The position numbers were made by a program, and so were the translations under genes. From JAWRCU01 sp033542235 (GTDB taxonomy: Bacteria; Pseudomonadota; Alphaproteobacteria; Rhizobiales; Rhizobiaceae), in NCBI RefSeq assembly GCF_033542235.1, contig NZ_JAWRCU010000001.1, forward strand, positions 620,001 through 684,000: a stretch of DNA of 64,000 nt. Direction: 5' to 3'. Under the pieces are notes generated by a model. It worked only from the letters and a program-made list of their open reading frames with translations, made no database searches and had not been told where the DNA came from. Positions 57,337 through 64,000 of the stretch are shown here, piece by piece. The stretch's first letter is position 1, and every line of letters starts with the position of its first letter.

Positions 57337-58742
57337 GCTGTTGCCGCTGCGTAAATCAGCCCGAGAACCGAGCTCCCCAGAAGCACGGGGATGATCCCGA
57401 TCTTGAAGCGAAAGACCGCCACCATCGCGCCCGCCGTCAGGACCAGCGCAGGCAGATTGATCGAGCTGAGCACAGGCACGTTTACGCTCATGCCGAAGGC
57501 GTTGACCTCGCGCAATGCGCCGAACAGTACGTGAAGGGCAAACCACAGCGCCAGGTTCAGGATCACGCCGACCACAGCTGCCGTGATCGCCGCTAGCGCG
57601 GCAGAAAGAGCTCTGTTGCTGCGCAGGGCCTCAACGAACGGCGCACCAACGAAGATCCAGAGGAAGCACGGCACGAAAGTGACCCACGTGGTGAGCAGCC
57701 CGCCGAGCGTGCCGGCCAGCAACGGATTGAGCGAACCCGGCGCACGATACGCTCCCATGAACCCCACGAATTGAGTGACCATGATGAGCGGGCCGGGCGT
57801 GGTTTCCGCCATGCCCAGCCCGTCCAGCATCTCGCCTGGCTTCAGCCAGCCATAGGTATCGACGGACTGCTGCGCCACATAGGCGAGCACGGCATAGGCG
57901 CCGCCGAAGGTTACAACGGCCATTTTCGAGAAGAAGACGGCGATGTTCGTGAAGACGTTGCCCGGTCCTGCAAGAACGAGCAATCCGAGCACCGGCACGA
58001 ACCAGAGCGCCAGAAAAACACCGCCGATCTTGAGCGACCAGCTGAGCGGCGGGCGCGCATGCGACGGGATTTCCTCCCCGAGCGCGGTGTCGGCATCGGC
58101 GACCTGGTTGCCGCCCACCTTGCCGTGGCCGCCACTCGATCCGAAGGCGGCAGCGCCGGCTCGCTCGCCGATGAAACCGACTATTGCTGCCGCTAGGATG
58201 ATCACGGGAAATGGTACCCGGAAGAAGAACAGCGCAACGAATGCGGCTGCCGCGAGCGCGATCATCACGTTGTTCCTGAGCGCTCGCCTGCCAACGCGAA
58301 CGACGGCCTCAAGCACAATCGCGAGGACCGCAGCCTTCAGCCCGAAAAACAGCGCCTGAACTGCACCGACATTGCCGAAGATGGCGTAGATCCAGCTGAG
58401 CACCATGATCGACACGACACCAGGCAGAACGAACAGGACGCCGGCAACGAGGCCGCCCTTGGTCTTGTGGAGGAGCCAGCCGATGTAGACGGCGAGTTGC
58501 TGGGCCTCGGGGCCGGGCAGCAGCGTGCAAAAGTTGAGCGCGTGCAGGAAACGCATCTCGCCGATCCAGCGCTTCTCCTCCACGAGAATGCGATGCATGA
58601 CGGCGATTTGTCCGGCTGGCCCGCCGAAGCTCAGGGCTGCGACCCGCACCCATACCCGCACGGCCTCGCTGAATGAGATGCCATGATGGGGTGTGTCGGT
58701 CTGCAAGGCCGATACGGCCGTGGTACCGGCGAGATTGGCCAT
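57333..58742 (-). CDS. chrA: Chromate transporter
   Basis: A 469-residue inner-membrane protein of the long-chain ChrA (CHR) family that exports chromate. Two homologous CHR halves are visible. The N-terminal one has SFGGPAGQIAVMHRILVEEK, RWIGEMRFLHALNFCTLLPG and PEAQQLAVYIGWLLHKTKGG. The C-terminal one has VTFGGAYAVLAYVAQQSVDT, GLGMAETTPGPLIMVTQFVG and a hydrophobic end. It is the second gene after chrB, about 15 bp downstream, so they are co-transcribed. Confidence 0.95.
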   Translation of the reverse strand: MANLAGTTAVSALQTDTPHHGISFSEAVRVWVRVAALSFGGPAGQIAVMHRILVEEKRWIGEMRFLHALNFCTLLPGPEAQQLAVYIGWLLHKTKGGLVAGVLFVLPGVVSIMVLSWIYAIFGNVGAVQALFFGLKAAVLAIVLEAVVRVGRRALRNNVMIALAAAAFVALFFFRVPFPVIILAAAIVGFIGERAGAAAFGSSGGHGKVGGNQVADADTALGEEIPSHARPPLSWSLKIGGVFLALWFVPVLGLLVLAGPGNVFTNIAVFFSKMAVVTFGGAYAVLAYVAQQSVDTYGWLKPGEMLDGLGMAETTPGPLIMVTQFVGFMGAYRAPGSLNPLLAGTLGGLLTTWVTFVPCFLWIFVGAPFVEALRSNRALSAALAAITAAVVGVILNLALWFALHVLFGALREVNAFGMSVNVPVLSSINLPALVLTAGAMVAVFRFKIGIIPVLLGSSVLGLIYAAATA

Positions 58743-58756
58743 GGCTTGATACCTAC

Positions 58757-59740
58757 TTACCCGCGTTTCTGGCGAAAATACTGGTAGAGATTGTCGAAGA
58801 CGGAAGCGCCCTGCGAGGTCCGCTCGTCGTCCTTCCTGTTGTTGGCGGCGATGCCGGTGATCAGGCTGGCGATGCCGGTGGCTTCCTCGCGTCCGAACTT
58901 GCTGTCCTTGAGATCTATGTCGTGAACGATCTCGGCTATGGCTTGCAGTGCCGGATCGGAAAGTCCCGCGCGCTTGAGCAATACCTCGAAGCTGCAGCTG
59001 TCGCCTTCATGGGTGATCTCGCCTTCGAACATGTCGAACCGCAGTTCACCCGGTTTCGGGATGTAGCCCTTGCCAGGTACGAAGCGGATGATCGCTTCCG
59101 GATCGATGAAGCGGCGGATGAGCCAGCTGCAAGCGATGCGATCCACATGCACGTCGCGACGCGTGACCCAGGTCCGGCCCTTGAGGTCCGAGATCAAATC
59201 ACCTGACTTTGACGCTTCCTCGCTCACGGCCGGCTCCTCTGCAACGTTCCGTTCGAGTTCCCCGAGCAGTCCCTCGACCGCAAGGCGGCCCGTGGCGCCG
59301 AAAAAGTCGATCGCATCGAGCTCAACGAGCCGCTTGCGCAGCCGCCCTAGCTGCGACCGCGCCTCTGCGCGTTTTTGCGCGGACGCGTTCGCCTCGACAT
59401 CCGCAATGAGGCTGCGAGCTTGCTCAACGATCTCGGCGTAGTCGGCATCACGCGCGGAATTGAATAGCGTCTCGACTTGCGCATCAGACAGGCCGTCGAC
59501 CAGGCGCGCCTCGCAGACAATCGCTTCACCACCGCCAGCGATGATCTCCTTGAGTAGCCACTCGAAATCCTCCTGTGTCTCGGCGTTGGCGGGCAGCGCA
59601 TAGACCGTGCTTTTGACTGCCACCGCGCCGATGCCTTGCAGCCGCCGCCAGATCTTCACGCGAAAGTAGGCCGGCTTGGTCGGCAGCTGATGAATGAGGA
59701 GCAGCCAGCGCTGCTCCCTCGGTTCCGCCCCCTCGTTCAT
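58757..59740 (-). CDS. chrB: ChrB-domain chromate resistance protein
   Basis: About 327 residues with two parts. The N-terminal ChrB domain (about 1-150) has LLLIHQLPTKPAYFRVKIWR, VAVKSTVYALP and EDFEWLLKEII. The C-terminal ChrB_C domain (about 195-327) reads DVHVDRIACSWLIRRFIDPE, GKGYIPKPGELRFDMF and HEGDSCSFEVLLKRAG. ChrB is a chromate-responsive regulator of chrA. The C-terminal fold is also linked to a superoxide-dismutase-like metal site. The ATG at 59738-59740 is chosen; another lies two codons upstream. Confidence 0.92.
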   Translation of the reverse strand: MNEGAEPREQRWLLLIHQLPTKPAYFRVKIWRRLQGIGAVAVKSTVYALPANAETQEDFEWLLKEIIAGGGEAIVCEARLVDGLSDAQVETLFNSARDADYAEIVEQARSLIADVEANASAQKRAEARSQLGRLRKRLVELDAIDFFGATGRLAVEGLLGELERNVAEEPAVSEEASKSGDLISDLKGRTWVTRRDVHVDRIACSWLIRRFIDPEAIIRFVPGKGYIPKPGELRFDMFEGEITHEGDSCSFEVLLKRAGLSDPALQAIAEIVHDIDLKDSKFGREEATGIASLITGIAANNRKDDERTSQGASVFDNLYQYFRQKRG

Positions 59741-59749
59741 GAACATACC

Positions 59750-59785
59750 GTATCATCTAATCGTGAAAATGCAACACTTGTATCA
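59750..59785. promoter_or_regulatory. Direct GTATCA repeats in the chr divergent promoter
   Basis: GTATCA occurs at 59750-59755 and again at 59780-59785, exactly 30 bases apart (about three helical turns), between chrB and the divergent ChrB_C gene. It could be a regulator site controlling both directions. Confidence 0.4.
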
Positions 59786-59861
59786 CCAAAACCCCAGGGC
59801 TAGCATCTGCCTATCATCGATGCCGACCTCATCATGTGCGGGAAAAAGGGAGGACTTCACC

Positions 59862-60329
59862 ATGAAATGGGTCACTCGCGAACGTCCTGTCATTGACCGC
59901 ATTGCCTGTCCTTGGTTGATTGCGCGCTTCATCGACAAGGAACCGGAGTTTCTGTTCGTGCCGCCAGTCCAAGTGGTTCGGGTAGCGCAGGAAACTGGGG
60001 CGACTCCTTACGACGTGCCCGGTGTTGAGCTCACGCATGTCGGGGATGGCTGCAGCTTCGATACGTTCGTCTCGAAATATGACCTGGATCGCGACCCCGC
60101 CATCGCAACTATTGCCGCGATCGTGCGCGGCGCAGACACCGACCGGCACGACCTTACCCCGCAGTCCGCCGGTCTCCTGGCAATCTCGATGGGGCTGCGG
60201 GACGTGACGCCCGACGACCACGAGGTGCTTAGGCATGGGTTCGTTATTTACGACGCGCTCTACGCCTGGGCCGCGCGCCGACAGGCGGAGAAACACAGCT
60301 GGCCTCCGACGATGAAACCGGCGGCCTGA
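59862..60329 (+). CDS. Stand-alone ChrB C-terminal domain protein
   Basis: A 155-residue protein equal to the ChrB_C domain alone. It has RPVIDRIACPWLIARFIDKE, VPPVQVVRVAQETGATPYDV, THVGDGCSFDTFVSKYDL and a C-terminal helix ending LYAWAARRQAEK. It lacks the N-terminal domain found in the divergent chrB product but keeps the D-R-I-A-C-x-W-L-I signature and the H-x-G-D-x-C/S box. The separate domain may be the enzymatic or metal-binding part. GGGAGG precedes the ATG at 59862. Confidence 0.9.
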   Translation: MKWVTRERPVIDRIACPWLIARFIDKEPEFLFVPPVQVVRVAQETGATPYDVPGVELTHVGDGCSFDTFVSKYDLDRDPAIATIAAIVRGADTDRHDLTPQSAGLLAISMGLRDVTPDDHEVLRHGFVIYDALYAWAARRQAEKHSWPPTMKPAA

Positions 60330-60429
60330 CCGGCTGCCGCAAGTCGCAATTCCGGAAGCGTGCTGCCGCTTTCTGGGCGGGCGATGTTTACCGATTTGGG
60401 CACTTGGGACTGAGTACAGGAGTAAAACC

Positions 60430-61317
60430 ATGCATGCAAAAAGCGTAGCTGGCCTCGCGTTTGCGGCAGCCCTCGGAGTCGCTCAACCTGTTCTGGCGGC
60501 ACCTGACTGGAAGGCCGTAGCGCAGGCGCTTGGAAAATCCGGTACCGCGATGCCGGATGGCGTTTATCGCGTCGGGCTGCCGCGGTCGGACCTGAAGGTG
60601 ACGGTCGATGGAATCGAGATCAAACCGGCATTCGCGCTCGGCGGCTGGCTCGCTTTCCAGGCGGCAGGCGACAAGGATGCCATGGTCATGGGCGATCTCG
60701 TACTCACAGAGAACGAGATCAACCCGGTGATGGAAAGCCTTGCGGGGTCGGGGATCGAGACAACCGGGCTTCACAACCATCTGTTACGCGCCGACCCGGC
60801 GACGATGTACATGCATGTCGAAGGGCACGGCGATGCCGTCAAGCTGGCCGACAGCCTTCATGCCGCCCTCGCGCTCAGCAAGACGCCGTTCGGGTCGTCG
60901 CCGAGCGCGAAGTCAGAAACCGTTGACCTCGATACGGCTGGCATCGATGGCATCATGGGCAGCAAGGGCAAGGTGAATGGCGGCGTCTACCAGTTCACCA
61001 TTCCGCGGGCCGACAAGATCACGGAAAGCGGCATGCCCGTTCCGGCATCGATGGGTACCGGCATCGCCATCAACTTCGAGCCGCTCGGTGGCGGCAAGGC
61101 TGCAATCACCGGCGATTTCGTTTTGACGTCCGAGGAAGTGAATCCCGTGCTCCGCCAGCTGAGAGAACATGGGATCGAGGTGACCGCGCTGCACAATCAT
61201 ATGCTCGCCGAACAGCCGCGTCTGTTTTTCATGCACTTCTGGTCTCACGACGACGCCGCGACCCTGGCGCGCGGCCTCAGATCCGCCTTGGACAAGACCA
61301 ACCTGCAGCGCTCCTGA
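60430..61317 (+). CDS. DUF1259 (LppY/LpqO-like) exported protein
   Basis: A 295-residue secreted protein. The signal MHAKSVAGLAFAAALGVAQP ends LAA. It has two internal repeats, each with an acidic-NPV-LHNH pattern: ENEINPVMESLAGSGIETTG plus LHNHLL, and SEEVNPVLRQLREHGIEVTA plus LHNHML. Each is followed by an MHVEGHGDA- or MHFWSHDDA-type His segment. The clustered His suggest metal binding. The family is found next to chromate or heavy-metal genes, but its role is unknown. ACAGGAG precedes the ATG. Confidence 0.88.
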   Translation: MHAKSVAGLAFAAALGVAQPVLAAPDWKAVAQALGKSGTAMPDGVYRVGLPRSDLKVTVDGIEIKPAFALGGWLAFQAAGDKDAMVMGDLVLTENEINPVMESLAGSGIETTGLHNHLLRADPATMYMHVEGHGDAVKLADSLHAALALSKTPFGSSPSAKSETVDLDTAGIDGIMGSKGKVNGGVYQFTIPRADKITESGMPVPASMGTGIAINFEPLGGGKAAITGDFVLTSEEVNPVLRQLREHGIEVTALHNHMLAEQPRLFFMHFWSHDDAATLARGLRSALDKTNLQRS

Positions 61318-61342
61318 TGAAGCTGATGATTAGTGGGCGCCA

Positions 61343-62353
61343 ATGCGAAGACCTTCCGTGCAGGCGGTAAGCATCCTGCTAGCGGGTGCGTTCGTCGCCG
61401 CTACTGCGCCACCTGTCGCGCAGGCGGCTGAAGCAGCGCCCCTCCAACTCGTGACGAAGATCCCGCTCGGCGAAGTGAAAGGCCGAATCGACCACATGGC
61501 GATTGATCTGGCTGGGCAGCGCCTCTTCGTGGCCGAACTCGGTAACGACAGCGTGGGGATCGTCGACCTGAAGACATCGCAAGTGTCGGGCCGGGTCCGC
61601 GGACTCAAGGAGCCCCAGGGTGTCGGCTATGTCGGTTCGAATGACACGCTCTACGTGGCCGACGCGGGCGACGGAACAGTGCATCTGTTTCGCGGGCAGG
61701 ACCTCAAGAAGGCAGGCCGTATCCGGCTTGGCGAAGACGCGGACAACATCCGGATCGACAGCGCCGGCAACCAGGTGTTCGTGGGCTATGGCAAGGGAGC
61801 GCTGGCAATCATCGATGCCAGCAAAAAGCGGAAGGTTGCCGACATTGCACTGGATGGCCATCCCGAAAGCTTCCGGCTGGAGAGCGGCGGAAGCCGGATC
61901 TTCGTGAACGTTCCCGACGCGCATGCGATCGAGGTGGCCGACCGACAGGGCAATAAGGTGGACACCCGCTGGGCGACCGCTCAAGCCGGCGAGAACTATC
62001 CGATGGCGCTGGACGAGGCCTCGCGGCAAGTTATCGTGGTGTTCCGTAAGCCGGCGACGCTGGCCGCGTTCTCCATGCAGGACGGAGCGCCGGTCGCACG
62101 TGCAGCAGTTTGCGGGGATGCCGATGATGTGTTCGTCGATGCGACGCGGCACCGGGTCTATGTCAGCTGTGGCGAAGGCTACCTCGACGTCTTCGAACCG
62201 GAAGACGGCGGCTTCCGGCGCATCGCACATCTCGCCACCGCTCCAGGCGCACGTACGTCGCTGTTCGTATCTGAGCTCGACCTCCTATTCCTCGCCGTTC
62301 GGGCCGGAACCACGGAAAAAGCGGCTATCTGGACATATCGGCCCACGCCTTGA
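61343..62353 (+). CDS. YncE-like beta-propeller exported protein
   Basis: A 336-residue secreted protein with signal VSILLAGAFVAATAPPVAQA. It carries repeated blades: RLFVAELGNDSVGIVDLKTS, DTLYVADAGDGTVHLFRGQD, NQVFVGYGKGALAIIDASKK and HRVYVSCGEGYLDVFEPEDG, the NHL/YVTN/YncE pattern. Such propellers act as periplasmic binding platforms. It starts 25 bp after the DUF1259 gene and is probably co-transcribed with it. Function unknown. Confidence 0.85.
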   Translation: MRRPSVQAVSILLAGAFVAATAPPVAQAAEAAPLQLVTKIPLGEVKGRIDHMAIDLAGQRLFVAELGNDSVGIVDLKTSQVSGRVRGLKEPQGVGYVGSNDTLYVADAGDGTVHLFRGQDLKKAGRIRLGEDADNIRIDSAGNQVFVGYGKGALAIIDASKKRKVADIALDGHPESFRLESGGSRIFVNVPDAHAIEVADRQGNKVDTRWATAQAGENYPMALDEASRQVIVVFRKPATLAAFSMQDGAPVARAAVCGDADDVFVDATRHRVYVSCGEGYLDVFEPEDGGFRRIAHLATAPGARTSLFVSELDLLFLAVRAGTTEKAAIWTYRPTP

Positions 62354-62371
62354 GGGACCGCAACTTCGAAG

Positions 62372-63634
62372 ATGGAGTGTCGTGACATCGCTGACGAAGG
62401 TCCGAGCAGGCGCGCGGCACGGCGCCGCGGCATTGGACGAGCACCGGATGTCACGCGCGTTCTCCTGGCTCGCTCCATGCGCGCCTTCGGGGATGGCTAT
62501 GTCGCTATCCTGCTGCCTGTTCATCTTTCCCATTTTGGCTACGATGCCTTCGCTGTCGGCCTGATCTCGACGGCGACCCTGTTGGGCTCTGCCATTCTGA
62601 CGCTGGCTGTCGGGCTGCTCTCTCACCGGATTTCTCGGCGGAGCGCCCTGCTCGGTGCCGCCCTTCTGATGACCATGACCGGGTTGGGCTTCGCCGGGCT
62701 CGACAGCTTCTGGCCGCTGGTCGTGATCGCGTTCGTGGGAACACTCAACCCGTCAGGCGGCGACGTCAGCGTCTTCCTACCGCTCGAGCATACCGTCCTC
62801 TCCCAGGTGATCGCTGACGCGGATCGGACGGCAGCGTTCGCCCGCTATAGCGCGGCGGGTGCCTTTTTCGGCGCCCTCGGAGCGCTCTTCGTCGGGGTGG
62901 TCGACTGGCTCGCCATACTCCTTGCGCCCTCAACGACGGGCGCTCTCCTCTTCGGGCTCTACGGTGCCATCGGGCTGCTCACATTCCTGCTGTACCGCCG
63001 TTTGTCACCCAGGGTCGAGGCTGGCGCCGACCGCCGGCCGGCACCGTTGGGCCCGTCGCGAAGTATAGTCTATCAGCTCGCTGCGCTGTTTTCGGTTGAT
63101 GCATTCGGGGGAGGTCTAGTTATTAACGCCTTGCTGACGCTCTGGCTCAGAGCGCGCTTCGGGCTCGATGTCTCCACAATCGGAGCGATCTTCTTCGTGA
63201 CCAGTCTGTGTTCCGCGGCCTCCTACTTCGCAGCGGTGCCGCTTGCCGGACGTTTCGGGTTGGTGAACACGATGGTGTTCACGCACCTGCCGTCCAACTT
63301 GTTCCTGATCCTGACCGCCTTTGCGTCGACAGTCTGGGTCGCATTCGGGCTCCTGATCCTGCGGGCACTGCTGTCCCAGATGGACGTGCCGACCCGCTCG
63401 TCCTACGTCATGGCTGTGGTGCAGCCGGAGGAGCGGCCCGCGGCCGCGAGCGCGACCGCAGTGCCGCGCAGTCTTGCATCCGCGGTCGCACCGCTGCTGT
63501 CCGGCTGGTTGCTGAGTGTGTCGCCCTTTGGCTGGCCGCTCATCCTCGCAGGGATCATCAAGGCGGCTTACGATTTAGCGCTGCTGCAGCGGTTCTCCGG
63601 CATCAAACCGCCTGAGGAACATTGCGGCGAATGA
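62372..63634 (+). CDS. MFS transporter of the chromate island
   Basis: A 420-residue membrane protein with about twelve helices and a basic N-terminal tail (SRRAARRRGIGRAPD). MFS features include LLSHRISRRSALLGAALLM (loop 2-3-like) and TLNPSGGDVSVFLPLEHTVL in the first half, and MDVPTRSSYVMAVVQPEERP in the second. The substrate is unknown. About 18 bp after the propeller gene, so likely in one transcript with DUF1259. Confidence 0.87.
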   Translation: MECRDIADEGPSRRAARRRGIGRAPDVTRVLLARSMRAFGDGYVAILLPVHLSHFGYDAFAVGLISTATLLGSAILTLAVGLLSHRISRRSALLGAALLMTMTGLGFAGLDSFWPLVVIAFVGTLNPSGGDVSVFLPLEHTVLSQVIADADRTAAFARYSAAGAFFGALGALFVGVVDWLAILLAPSTTGALLFGLYGAIGLLTFLLYRRLSPRVEAGADRRPAPLGPSRSIVYQLAALFSVDAFGGGLVINALLTLWLRARFGLDVSTIGAIFFVTSLCSAASYFAAVPLAGRFGLVNTMVFTHLPSNLFLILTAFASTVWVAFGLLILRALLSQMDVPTRSSYVMAVVQPEERPAAASATAVPRSLASAVAPLLSGWLLSVSPFGWPLILAGIIKAAYDLALLQRFSGIKPPEEHCGE

Positions 63635-63829
63635 GGGGCGCATCTCAATGGCGTGTTCCGGAGCGTACAGTTCTGCCCGAATGGCCAGGGAGGCCCCGGC
63701 TTCCTGCAAGTGGAACCCACACTGTGGTTGAAGCGTTTTGAGCGCAGCATGCTGGGCCGCGCCCGGCCTTCCCTTCGACAGTCAAGCCAAGGTGCGGCCG
63801 CACAGCGGTTTGCGGAAGGAGAAGGTACC

Positions 63830-64000
63830 ATGATCCGCAGTTTCCTGGTTACTACGGTGCTTGCGACGCTTGTCGCGACAGCCGCCTACGCCCAACAGGC
63901 GCCGGCGCCCGCACCGGCTCCCGAGCCGCCAAAGCCCGTCCAGGCCGACGGCTATCTCGCCAGCAACTACATCGGCACGAGCGTCTACAACGGCACAGAC
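63830..64000 (+). CDS. Exported protein, start only (cut by window edge)
   Basis: An ATG at 63830 follows GGAAGGAGAAGG. The frame gives a signal peptide (MIRSFLVTTVLATLVATAAY) with AYAQ cleavage, then a Pro/Ala-rich spacer and VQADGYLASNYIGTSVYNGT, a start typical of PRC-barrel-domain proteins. 57 codons are visible without a stop. Domain identity is tentative because the rest is outside the window. Confidence 0.7.
   Translation, partial: MIRSFLVTTVLATLVATAAYAQQAPAPAPAPEPPKPVQADGYLASNYIGTSVYNGTD

Overview
The window is one G+C-rich chromosomal stretch of an alphaproteobacterium, most likely a rhizobial genus of the Mesorhizobium/Phyllobacteriaceae type. Evidence: a circularly permuted two-piece tmRNA whose tag reads ANDNYAEARLAA, the sspB - DUF4169 - ribbon-helix-helix neighbourhood, many ABC and TRAP uptake genes, and several families of short palindromic repeats of the kind scattered through rhizobial genomes. 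No rRNA, tRNA, CRISPR array, complete insertion sequence or prophage was found.

Layout. 1-6.7 kb: edge-truncated thyA, DUF2853, a beta-hydroxyacid dehydrogenase, ssrA (tmRNA), an AAA-type NTPase, a Bcr/CflA drug exporter divergent from a TetR regulator, then sspB (ClpXP adaptor for ssrA-tagged proteins) with two small companions. 6.7-10.7 kb: a 1317-residue AsmA-family protein. 10.8-17 kb: a minus-strand ribose-type ABC importer with an embedded phosphotransferase-fold kinase, then a D-lactate/glycolate-type FAD oxidase. 17-26 kb: short mixed units, including a low-G+C orphan membrane protein, an Lrp regulator divergent from an EamA exporter, a HepT/MntA toxin-antitoxin pair, an ArsR-SRPBCC-DUF1801 cluster and a dienelactone hydrolase. 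25.5-32 kb: a kinase with an unusual C-terminal extension, envelope proteins (L,D-transpeptidase, Pal-like lipoprotein) and the PQQ glucose dehydrogenase. 32-37.5 kb: a UvrD helicase carrying an in-frame repeat-derived insertion, a BrnT/BrnA module, and a three-gene phospholipid operon (CDP-alcohol phosphotransferase, PlsC-like, CdsA). 37.7-49 kb: exported proteins of unknown function, a Crp/Fnr regulator, an orphan VapC, SDR, hexapeptide acetyltransferase, creA, SCO, FAD monooxygenase, prmA and an aminopeptidase P. 49.3-57 kb: a GntR-controlled sugar-acid operon (two dehydrogenases, TRAP importer, RraA-family enzyme, split UxaA dehydratase). 57.2-64 kb: a chromate-related island (chrA, chrB, a free-standing ChrB C-terminal domain, DUF1259, a beta-propeller, MFS, and the start of an exported protein).

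How genes work together. ssrA and sspB are the tagging and delivery arms of trans-translation and lie about 3 kb apart. The 49.3-57 kb operon is a self-contained regulate-import-oxidise-dehydrate-cleave unit for a hexonate-like acid whose identity cannot be read from sequence. The lipid operon holds enzymes for making phosphatidate, activating it to CDP-diacylglycerol and transferring it to an alcohol. The strongest items for a second look are the repeat insertion inside uvrD, a tandem pair of palindromic elements with diverged but still complementary arms at 44.7-44.9 kb (with a relic at 28.8 kb), the kinase/AMP-binding-like fusion, the sugar-acid operon and the extended chromate island. No system here can be called new with certainty from sequence reading alone.
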